This document shows positions 1 to 6,679 of a stretch of 64,000 nt of DNA, in pieces. The DNA is from Mesorhizobium sangaii (lineage in GTDB: Bacteria > Pseudomonadota > Alphaproteobacteria > Rhizobiales > Rhizobiaceae). The stretch is from NCBI RefSeq assembly GCF_014207355.1, contig NZ_JACHEF010000006.1, forward strand, positions 392,282-456,281, in the 5' to 3' direction. The stretch's first letter is position 1; every line of letters starts with the position of its first letter. Position numbers and translations under genes: made by a program. The notes below the pieces were generated by a model. That model was not told the DNA's origin. It made no database searches and saw nothing but the letters and a program-made list of their open reading frames with translations.

Positions 1-1
1 G

Positions 2-289
2 CAGGTGGCCGTCGGCATCCGGCCCGAGGCCGTCCGTCTGGTGGCGCCCGGCACGGCAGGCGCGCTCGATGCGACGGTCGACCTCGTCGAGGAACTGGGC
101 GCTGGACGGGTCGTCTATGTCGATCTCGACGGCGCGTCGTTCTCCGTCATGACCTCGGAGGCCGTCCACCCCGAACCGGGCAGCACCGTCGGTCTGCGGT
201 TTTCGCCGGATGACTTGCATTTCTTCTCGTCGGAGACGCGAACCCGTCTCGAGGTCTTCAAGGCCTCGGTGCCGGAGCCGGCACTCTGA
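2..289 (+). CDS. ABC transporter ATP-binding protein, C-terminal fragment (MalK/UgpC type)
   Basis: Only the last ~95 codons are present; the reading frame is open from the left window edge. The fragment begins with VAVGIRPEAV, the hallmark of the regulatory TOBE/OB domain at the C-terminus of MalK/UgpC/FbpC-type ATPases, and ends with the usual FSPDDLHFF-like strand. The nucleotide-binding domain lies outside the window. The complete protein would energise a sugar or sn-glycerol-3-phosphate importer at the inner membrane. The phosphodiesterase that follows fits a glycerophosphodiester-type operon (inference). The substrate cannot be decided from this fragment. Confidence 0.85.
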   Translation, partial: QVAVGIRPEAVRLVAPGTAGALDATVDLVEELGAGRVVYVDLDGASFSVMTSEAVHPEPGSTVGLRFSPDDLHFFSSETRTRLEVFKASVPEPAL

Positions 290-359
290 TTTCTGAAGGC
301 AGTCACTGTCGCCGACGATGGGGCAGGCGACGCTGGCAAGTCGAAGAAACGGTCGTGCG

Positions 360-1169
360 ATGAAACTTATCCAGGTTACCGATGTCCATCTTGGCCGGCA
401 AGGCGAGCGCCGTTATGGCGTCGACCTGCACCAGCGATTGGCTTCATGCATCGCGCACATCAACGCAAATCACGCCGACGCGGCGCTTTGCGTCTTCACC
501 GGCGACCTGACCGAGACCGGAGCGCCCGAGAGCTATGCCGATCTCAGGACAGCCCTGAACGCGCTGTCGGTGCCCTGGCGGCTGCTGCCGGGCAACCATG
601 ACCGGCGAACCAACCTTGTCGCGGCGTTTCCTGAAATTCCGGTCGATGAGAACGGTTTCGTGCAGTCGGCTCATCAGATGGCCGACGAGGTGCTGCTGTT
701 CCTCGACTGCCTGGTGGAGGGACGCATCGAAGGCGAATTGTGCGAAAGGCGGCTTGCCTGGCTCGACGCCCGGCTCGAAGAGACAGCCGGCAGGCCCGCC
801 TATGTCTTCATGCACCATCCGCCGGTCGCGCTCGGCCTGCCGCAGCTCGATCCGCTGGCGCTCGAGCAGCCCGAACGCTTCCTCGGCCTGCTGCAGCGCC
901 ACGGTAATGTCCGCCACATCTTCTTCGGTCACGTCCATCGCGACATTGCCGGCACGGTCGCCGGCATTCCGTTCTCGGCGCAGCGCGGCCTGCATGCAAG
1001 GTTCGCGCTCGCCCTCGACAGATCGAGCGAGATCGTCGAGCAGGCGCCACCCTCCTACGCGGTCATCCTCGTCGACAGCGCCAACGGGCGCGTGGTCGTG
1101 CATGGCTGCGATTTTCTCGAACAATGGCCGATCTATTCCGGCGAGACCGGAGAACGCATCACGGCGTGA
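360..1169 (+). CDS. metallophosphoesterase (CpdA/GpdQ-like phosphodiesterase)
   Basis: 269 aa. The calcineurin-like dimetal motifs are in order: DVHL near residue 8, GDLTE near 50, GNHD near 80, a histidine in MHHPP near 155, and GHVH near 198. This is the class III cyclic nucleotide / glycerophosphodiester phosphodiesterase family, cytoplasmic. The ATG at 360 (MKLIQVTDVH) was chosen because the metal motif normally sits within ten residues of the N-terminus; an upstream in-frame ATG at 318 adds 14 unconserved residues. It follows the ABC ATPase by about 70 bp on the same strand and is probably co-transcribed. Whether it acts on cAMP or glycerophosphodiesters is not visible. Confidence 0.85.
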   Translation: MKLIQVTDVHLGRQGERRYGVDLHQRLASCIAHINANHADAALCVFTGDLTETGAPESYADLRTALNALSVPWRLLPGNHDRRTNLVAAFPEIPVDENGFVQSAHQMADEVLLFLDCLVEGRIEGELCERRLAWLDARLEETAGRPAYVFMHHPPVALGLPQLDPLALEQPERFLGLLQRHGNVRHIFFGHVHRDIAGTVAGIPFSAQRGLHARFALALDRSSEIVEQAPPSYAVILVDSANGRVVVHGCDFLEQWPIYSGETGERITA

Positions 1170-1216
1170 AGCCGGCTCGCCGCGTCGAGGCGCAGTGTCG
1201 CCAGGCCTTCGACCGT

Positions 1217-2299
1217 TCAGGCGAACACGTGCGCCGTTCCCGATACGGTCAGCCGGACGATCTCGCCGACCGTTGGCGCGTCCATGCCGGATTTGCGCAG
1301 GATCAGCGGCGTGTTGCCGATCGCGGCGGCGTCGGGCGGATCGGCGCTGTTCAGGAGCCGTACCGCGACCGTGCACATCGAGCCGGCGAATTCGGATTCC
1401 GTCACTTCGCCGAACAGCATGTCAGGGGTGCCCGACATGCCTTCGCGCGATGTGCGCTTCAAGGCAATCTGCTCCGGCCGCAGCATGATGCGGACGACAT
1501 CGCGGCTGTCCGGTGTATCGACCGCGATGCGGCCGAGCGGAGAATAGGCGAAGCCGCCCGATATCTTTGCCGGCAGGATGATGGCGTCGCCGAGGAACTC
1601 GGCGATCATCCTGTCCTTCGGCTTGAGATAGAGCTCGCGCGGCGTACCGACCTGCGAGAACTTGCCGTCGCGCATCACCGCCACCTGGCTGGCGAAGGAC
1701 AGCGCCTCGGCCTGGTCGTGCGTCACCAGGATGGTGGTGATGCCGGCTGCCTCCAGAAGCTCGGCCACGGCCTTGCGCATCGAGGCGCGCAGGCCGGTAT
1801 CCAGGGCCGAGAACGGCTCGTCGAGAAGCATCAGCCGCGGCTTCATCGCCATGGCGCGGGCCAGTGCCACGCGCTGCTGCTGGCCGCCGGAGAGTTGATG
1901 CGGGCGGCGTTTGAGGATCGCCTTGTCGAGACCGACAATGTAGGCGAGTTCGACGATGCGCTCGGCGCGCTTGTCCTCGCCGCGACCCATGCCGAAACCG
2001 ATATTGTCGCCAATGGTCAGATGGGGGAACAGGGCGCCGTCCTGCGCCACCACGCCGATGCCTCGACGATGCGCCGGCACCGCGCTGCCGTCCTTGGCCA
2101 GCACCTCGCCGTCGAGCGTGATGCGGCCCTGGTCCGGCGCCTCGAAGCCTGCGATCAGCCGCAGCAAGGTCGTCTTGCCGCAGCCGGACGGGCCGACGAT
2201 CGCCGTGCGGCTGCCGCTGACGACGCTCAGATCGACGCCGGCAAGAGCCGCCACCGGGCCGTAGTGCTTGTGCAGGCCGCTGATTTCGAGAAAGCTCAT
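1217..2299 (-). CDS. fbpC: Fe3+ ABC transporter ATP-binding protein
   Basis: 360 aa, the usual FbpC/PotA-like length. Walker A is GPSGCGKTT near residue 37, the ABC signature is LSGGQQQR near 135, Walker B is LMLLDEPFSALD near 155, and the H-loop is THDQ. A C-terminal TOBE-like region carries IMLRPEQIAL. It hydrolyses ATP on the cytoplasmic face to drive ferric iron import. Its ATG overlaps the fbpB stop by four bases (2296-2299), which indicates translational coupling. The order fbpA-fbpB-fbpC on the minus strand is the standard operon. Confidence 0.92.
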   Translation of the reverse strand: MSFLEISGLHKHYGPVAALAGVDLSVVSGSRTAIVGPSGCGKTTLLRLIAGFEAPDQGRITLDGEVLAKDGSAVPAHRRGIGVVAQDGALFPHLTIGDNIGFGMGRGEDKRAERIVELAYIVGLDKAILKRRPHQLSGGQQQRVALARAMAMKPRLMLLDEPFSALDTGLRASMRKAVAELLEAAGITTILVTHDQAEALSFASQVAVMRDGKFSQVGTPRELYLKPKDRMIAEFLGDAIILPAKISGGFAYSPLGRIAVDTPDSRDVVRIMLRPEQIALKRTSREGMSGTPDMLFGEVTESEFAGSMCTVAVRLLNSADPPDAAAIGNTPLILRKSGMDAPTVGEIVRLTVSGTAHVFA

Positions 2300-3876
2300 C
2301 GTCCGGCCATCCGTTTCGACTGGACATAGAGGAGCCAGGTCAAGGGCAACGACATCGCCACCATGATGAAGGCGTAAGGGGCCGCCGAGGCATAATCAAT
2401 CTCGCCGCTGTAGGACCAGAACGCCATCGCCAGCGTGCGGGTACCGTTCGGCGCCAGCATCTGGGTGGCGGTCAGTTCGTTCATGATGCCGAGCGCCACC
2501 AGCGCCATGCCGGCCGCCGCGCCTGGCGCCGACAGGCGGATGGTCGTCGACCACAGCGCCTGCAGCGGCGGCCGGCCGAGACTGGAAGCCGCGCGCTCGA
2601 GTTCGACCGGCGCCTGCGCGATCGATGCGCGCAAGCTGACCAGCGCGCGCGGCAGGAACATCAGCGTGTAGGCCACCAGGATGGTGAACAAGGTCTGGTA
2701 GAGGGGCATGGCGATGCGCACCGTGATGGTGACCAGCGCCAGCGCAATGACGACCCCGGGCAACGAGCCGACGATGTAGTTGCAGCCCTCCAGCAGGCGC
2801 TGCAATGGCCCGGGCGCGCGGATCGAGATCCAGGCCATCGGCATGGCGGCGACGGTGGCGAGCAATGCGCCGGCGAGCGCCAGGAACAGCGTCTGGCCGA
2901 GCGCCAGGCCGATCTCGTCGAAGCGCCAGACGGCGGTGCCGCCGGCGGCCAGCCAGCCGCCGATGGTGACGAAAGGCACGCCCAGCGCCAGCAGTGTGGT
3001 GGCGACAAGCACGGCCAGGCACGGGATGGTGGCGCGACCGAGGGGCGTGCGCTGCTGGTGCCGCGCGGCGCCGGAGCCGACGCGCGCATAACGCTCCTCG
3101 CCGCGCACCAGCACTTCGAGGCCCAGAAGCACGAAACAGCAGCTCACCAGCACGCCGGCCAGCATGTTGGCCGCCGGTCCGTTGAAGGTCGACTGGAACT
3201 GGTCGACGATCGCGGTGGTGAAGGTGTCGAAGCGGATGAAGACATAGAGGCCGTACTCGGCCAGCAGATGCAGCCCGACCAGCAGCGAGCCGCCGCAGAT
3301 GGCGAGCCTGAGTTGCGGCAGCACGACGCGCTGGAATACGCGCCACGGCCCAAGGCCGAGTGCCGCCGCGGCGTCCTCGAGGGCGGGATCGAGACGGCGC
3401 AACGCCGCCGACACCGGCAGATAGAGGAACGGGAAATAGGCGATGACGGAAACCAGTACACCGGCCCACAGGCCGTGCAGCCTGGGCACCATGGTGATCC
3501 AGGCGTAGCTGTGCACGAAAGCCGGGATGGCGAGCGGCGCCACGCACAGCCAGGCCCAGAGCCGGGCGCCAGGCAGGTCGCTGCGCTCGGTCAGCCAGGC
3601 CAGCGCCACCGACAGCACGACGGTGATCGGCACCGCCAGCAACACCAGCAGGACCGTGTTGACCAGAAGCTCGCCGACACGCGGCCGGAAGACCAGAGCC
3701 GAGACTGTTTCCCAGCCGGTCTGCACCGCGATCCAGATGATGAAGGCCAGCGGCAGCAGCGCCAGCAGCGACACGAAAAGGGCGGCGATGACCAGCCAGG
3801 GTGCCGCGCGTCGCCGAGCCCTGCGGCCTGTGCCCGCAGGCAGGCCCGAGCGCGCGAGATCGACCGCAGACTGCAT
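2296..3876 (-). CDS. fbpB: Fe3+ ABC transporter permease
   Basis: About 526 aa, built of two fused permease halves with roughly 12 hydrophobic segments, as in FbpB/SfuB. EAA-loop-like segments occur in each half (ALEDAAAALGLGPWR; ELERAASSLGRPP). It forms the inner-membrane channel for ferric iron delivered by the FbpA-like binding protein. The ATG at 3876 was taken as start; a GTG at 3945 would add 23 poorly hydrophobic residues, and neither has a convincing ribosome-binding site. An intercistronic terminator separates it from fbpA, so it is expected to be expressed below the binding protein. Confidence 0.9.
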   Translation of the reverse strand: MQSAVDLARSGLPAGTGRRARRRAAPWLVIAALFVSLLALLPLAFIIWIAVQTGWETVSALVFRPRVGELLVNTVLLVLLAVPITVVLSVALAWLTERSDLPGARLWAWLCVAPLAIPAFVHSYAWITMVPRLHGLWAGVLVSVIAYFPFLYLPVSAALRRLDPALEDAAAALGLGPWRVFQRVVLPQLRLAICGGSLLVGLHLLAEYGLYVFIRFDTFTTAIVDQFQSTFNGPAANMLAGVLVSCCFVLLGLEVLVRGEERYARVGSGAARHQQRTPLGRATIPCLAVLVATTLLALGVPFVTIGGWLAAGGTAVWRFDEIGLALGQTLFLALAGALLATVAAMPMAWISIRAPGPLQRLLEGCNYIVGSLPGVVIALALVTITVRIAMPLYQTLFTILVAYTLMFLPRALVSLRASIAQAPVELERAASSLGRPPLQALWSTTIRLSAPGAAAGMALVALGIMNELTATQMLAPNGTRTLAMAFWSYSGEIDYASAAPYAFIMVAMSLPLTWLLYVQSKRMAGR

Positions 3877-3988
3877 CAGGTCAGACGCCGTGCCGGTGCC
3901 GTCCAGCGGCAGCAGTTGAAGGACCACAATTGCGGTCGGGAACACAGCGTGTCGTCATCGACGAATGCCATCTCGAAAAACAAAATCA

Positions 3989-4017
3989 CTCCCGCGGAAG
4001 GCCAATTCCCGCGGGAG
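3989..4017 (-). terminator. intercistronic Rho-independent terminator between fbpA and fbpB
   Basis: CTCCCGCGG at 3989-3997 pairs perfectly with CCGCGGGAG at 4009-4017 around an 11-nt loop. On the minus strand the stem is followed by TGATTTTGTTTTT (from 3988 downward). It lies 34 nt past the fbpA stop and before fbpB, so it probably attenuates read-through or protects the fbpA 3' end. Confidence 0.8.
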
Positions 4018-4050
4018 CGTGGTTGGTTGTCCTTTTAGGAGGAATGGCAA

Positions 4051-5058
4051 CTAAAGCAAGCCGGCTGCCGTCATCAGGTCGGTGACCTTCTTGGAGTTCA
4101 GCGTCGTGGCATCGACCTTGGGTGCCTGCAGGTCGGCCAGCGGCACCAGCTTCGGATTGGACTCTGCACCCTTGCCGACCGCGTATTCGAAGGAATCGCC
4201 GGTCTTCAAGATCTCCTGGCCGCCCTTGCCGGTCACCCACTTGAGGAACGCCTGGGCTTCCTTCGGATGCTTGCTCGAGGCCAGCACGCCGCCGCCGGAG
4301 ATCGAAACGAACGCGCCCGGATCCTGGTTCTTGAAATAGTGCAGTTCGACATTCTTGCTGTTTTCGCCGGTCTTGGCCTGATCGCCGAAATAGTAATAGT
4401 GGTAGATCACGCCGCCTTCGATCTCACCGGCATTGACCGCCTTCATCACAGTGCTGTTGCCCTTGTAGGCGGTGAAATTCGTCTTCATCGCCTTCAGCCA
4501 GTCCGCCGTGGCGGCCTCGCCCTTGAGCTGCAGCAGCGCGCTGACGATGGCCTGGAAATCGGCGCCCGACGGCGAGGCGGCCCAACGGCCCTTCCAGCTC
4601 GGATCGGCGAGATCCAGCATCGACTTGGGCAGCTGGTCGACCGTCAGCTTGGTCTTGTTGTAGGCAAAGACGGTGCTGCGTGCGGCGACGCCAACCCATT
4701 TGCCGCTGGCCGGCTGATAGTCGCTGGGAACCTGCGCCAGCGTGTCGGCGTCGACCGGAGCGAACAGGCCGGCACTTTCGACCAGCGCCATGGCTGGCGA
4801 GTTTTCGGTCAGGAACACGTCGGCCGGCGAGGCAGCGCCTTCGGCGACGATCTGGTTGGAGAAGTCGCTGTCGCCGCCATTGCGGACAGTGACCTTGATG
4901 CCGGTTTCCTTGGTGAAGCCTTCGGCCCACGCCTTGGTCAGGTTCTCGTGCTGGGCGTTGTAGACAATGATGCCATCATCTTCCGCCATCGCCGGGCCGG
5001 CGATCAGGCTGATTGCCAGCGCGGTGGCGCCGACGAGGGTGGAAAGAGCATATTTCAT
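4051..5058 (-). CDS. fbpA: Fe3+ ABC transporter substrate-binding protein
   Basis: 335 aa. It begins with a Sec signal peptide (MKYALSTLVGATALAISLI... cleaved after AMA), then a mature domain opening DGIIVYNAQHENL as in FutA/FbpA-type ferric-binding proteins. Paired tyrosines in IYHYYYFGD near residue 215 match the iron-binding tyrosine region of this class. It is periplasmic, captures Fe3+ and delivers it to FbpBC. It is the first gene of a three-gene minus-strand operon. A TGA-N9-TCA operator lies 58 nt upstream of the start, which predicts iron repression through RirA. Thiamine or phosphonate binding proteins are related, but the YNAQHE start favours iron. Confidence 0.88.
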   Translation of the reverse strand: MKYALSTLVGATALAISLIAGPAMAEDDGIIVYNAQHENLTKAWAEGFTKETGIKVTVRNGGDSDFSNQIVAEGAASPADVFLTENSPAMALVESAGLFAPVDADTLAQVPSDYQPASGKWVGVAARSTVFAYNKTKLTVDQLPKSMLDLADPSWKGRWAASPSGADFQAIVSALLQLKGEAATADWLKAMKTNFTAYKGNSTVMKAVNAGEIEGGVIYHYYYFGDQAKTGENSKNVELHYFKNQDPGAFVSISGGGVLASSKHPKEAQAFLKWVTGKGGQEILKTGDSFEYAVGKGAESNPKLVPLADLQAPKVDATTLNSKKVTDLMTAAGLL

Positions 5059-5115
5059 GGCATTGTCCTCGATCTCGGGGGTCTTGCGTCTGTCACGGCT
5101 GCACCTACCAATACC

Positions 5116-5130
5116 TGACAGGGATAGTCA
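5116..5130 (-). promoter_or_regulatory. predicted IRO box (RirA operator) of the fbp operon
   Basis: The 15-mer TGACAGGGATAGTCA fits TGA-N9-TCA, the core consensus described for the RirA-bound iron-responsive operator of Rhizobiales. It overlaps a TTGACT hexamer on the minus strand (5131-5126) that could be the fbpA -35; no good -10 is visible 16-18 nt downstream. The core is short, so chance occurrence is possible; its placement ahead of an Fe3+ uptake operon is the main support. Confidence 0.6.
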
Positions 5131-5219
5131 ACATTGTCTTGCGGATTTTGATCAAGCGCCGAGGCGCAAACTTTCGTGATTTGCCGGTAATTTGGCTTGG
5201 ACATTATTTCGCCGGCCAC

Positions 5220-5245
5220 GTAACAAATCACCGCCGAGACGCGAA
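5220..5245 (+). promoter_or_regulatory. predicted ECF (SigF-type) promoter of the sigma factor operon
   Basis: GTAACA at 5220-5225, a 16-nt spacer, then CGAA at 5242-5245. This is one mismatch from GTAACC-N16-CGAA, the promoter motif reported for Caulobacter SigF. The sigma start codon is at 5264 with a GGGGAG Shine-Dalgarno at 5250-5255, so the leader would be very short. Autoregulation of the sigma/NrsF pair is inferred. Confidence 0.65.
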
Positions 5246-5263
5246 AATCGGGGAGTAACTCTT

Positions 5264-5815
5264 GTGACCGGCAAGGATGAGGCCGAGCTTTCCCGGCTGA
5301 TGCGGGCCGCGATCGCGGGAGATGAAAAGGCTTACGCCGACTTTCTGCACCGGATTGCCGCGCTGGTTCGCGGTTTTGTCAGGCGCAAGATCGTGCAGGG
5401 CGGGGTCGATCCCGAGGATGTCGTGCAGGAAACCTTGCTGGCCATTCATGTGAAACGACATACTTGGCGCCAGGATGCGCCGGTGTTGCCGTGGGTCTAT
5501 GCGATTGCCCGCTTCAAGCTGATCGACGCGTTCCGGCGGCGCGGACGGCGCATCGAGATCGATGTCGACGATATCGCCGAGACCTTCGCCGAGCCGGAAC
5601 AGGAGAGCGTCAGCGAACGCGACATCAATCGGGCATTGGACGGCCTGTCACCGGCACAGCGTTCGGTGGTCTCTGCTGTGTCGGTGGAGGGGCGGTCAAT
5701 CGGCGAGACGGCGGCCAAGTTCGGCATCAGCGAGACGGCGGTGCGGGTGTCGCTGCATCGGGGACTTGCCGCGATAGCCAAGCGATTCGGGCAGGGGCGA
5801 TTCGGGCGGGAATGA
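5264..5815 (+). CDS. ECF RNA polymerase sigma factor, SigF-like, paired with NrsF
   Basis: 183 aa. Region 2 holds the DPEDVVQETLLAIH helix near residues 48-62 and a tryptophan-containing WVYAIARFKLIDAFRRR segment (2.3/2.4). Region 4 has LSPAQRSVVSAV followed by the helix-turn-helix ETAAKFGISETAVRVSLHRG. No region 1 or 3 is present, as expected for ECF factors. The GTG at 5264 was chosen because GGGGAG lies 8 nt before it; an ORF from 5192 adds 24 Arg/Pro-rich residues inside the promoter. The next gene, one base away, is an NrsF anti-sigma protein, placing this with Caulobacter SigF, which responds to chromate/cadmium and oxidative stress. Confidence 0.88.
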   Translation: MTGKDEAELSRLMRAAIAGDEKAYADFLHRIAALVRGFVRRKIVQGGVDPEDVVQETLLAIHVKRHTWRQDAPVLPWVYAIARFKLIDAFRRRGRRIEIDVDDIAETFAEPEQESVSERDINRALDGLSPAQRSVVSAVSVEGRSIGETAAKFGISETAVRVSLHRGLAAIAKRFGQGRFGRE

Positions 5816-5816
5816 C

Positions 5817-6455
5817 ATGAGGACGGACGATCTCATCAAGGCGCTGGACGCTGATGCCCGCAGCAAGGCGATGCCGCTGCAATCGGCCTGGTGGATGGCC
5901 GCCGGTGCGGCAGCAGTTGTAGCGGCCATCGTTTTCCTGCTGACGATCGGCCCACGCCCCGACTTCATGGCGGCCGCGCACACGATGCGCTTTCTCTCCA
6001 AATTCGTCTTCACCATCGTCCTTGCCGTCAGCGCATTTGCCCTGATCCGCGCCTTGTCGACACCCGGTGCGCCGACCGGCAGGGCAATGGCTGGGATGAT
6101 CGCCGCGCCGCTGTTGGTAGCCTTGGCCGTGGTTCTTGAGCTGTTTGCCTTGCCCGAGGCCGACTGGGGCACAAGGATGGTCGGCTCCAACATGATGATC
6201 TGCATGGGCTTTATTCCGCTGATCGGCATTGGCCCGCTTGCCATTTTCCTGTGGATGCTGCGCTACGGCGCGCCGACACGGCCGGTGCTTGCCGGTGCGG
6301 TCGCGGGCCTGCTTGCGGGCGGGCTGGCGGCAACCTTCTACGCCGCACACTGCTTCGACGATTCGCCGCTTTTCGTCGCCACCTGGTACACGATAGCGAT
6401 CGCGATCCTCGCGCTGCTTGGCGCGCTCGGCGGGCGGTTTTTCGTGCGCTGGTAG
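5817..6455 (+). CDS. nrsF: NrsF family (DUF1109) membrane anti-sigma factor
   Basis: 212 aa with six hydrophobic segments (about 27-44, 64-80, 92-112, 125-147, 157-175, 188-207) after a short cytoplasmic N-terminus (MRTDDLIKALDADA) that should hold the sigma factor. Cysteines 129 and 179 lie almost exactly where Caulobacter NrsF has its two conserved, function-critical cysteines (131 and 181), so redox or metal sensing at the membrane is likely. The start lies one base after the sigma stop, so the pair is translationally coupled. Release of the sigma factor on oxidative or metal stress is inferred from the family. Confidence 0.88.
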   Translation: MRTDDLIKALDADARSKAMPLQSAWWMAAGAAAVVAAIVFLLTIGPRPDFMAAAHTMRFLSKFVFTIVLAVSAFALIRALSTPGAPTGRAMAGMIAAPLLVALAVVLELFALPEADWGTRMVGSNMMICMGFIPLIGIGPLAIFLWMLRYGAPTRPVLAGAVAGLLAGGLAATFYAAHCFDDSPLFVATWYTIAIAILALLGALGGRFFVRW

Positions 6456-6466
6456 TGCGGCGCCCG

Positions 6467-6507
6467 GAGCGGTTCACGGAAACGCCGAACCGCTCCATCT
6501 TTTTGTT
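6467..6507 (+). terminator. Rho-independent terminator of the sigma/nrsF operon
   Basis: GAGCGGTTC (6467-6475) pairs with GAACCGCTC (6487-6495) over an 11-nt loop and is followed by CTTTTTGTTT. It begins 11 nt after the nrsF stop. Confidence 0.8.
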
Positions 6508-6511
6508 TGAC

Positions 6512-6555
6512 GCAATTCCGGACGGAAAACCGCTTCACACTTTTCCTGGAATTGC
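6512..6555. repeat. rhizobial-type intergenic palindromic repeat
   Basis: A 44-bp element is bounded by GCAATTCC (6512-6519) and GGAATTGC (6548-6555), with GGACGGAAAACCGCTTCACAC inside in part. Its right end, read on the minus strand (6557-6540), shares an exact 18-mer with 40909-40926. Such short elements are common between genes in Mesorhizobium (family assignment from memory, not searched). Confidence 0.6.
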
Positions 6556-6679
6556 TCAGTCGCGACCCATGCACACCGATCCTTAATCATGCCGGCAATT
6601 GTTTGTCGGTTACTGATCGAGCCGGCACGCCGCACGCAACCATTCCTTAAAATCGATCCGCCAAGGTCGGCGCGACAGC

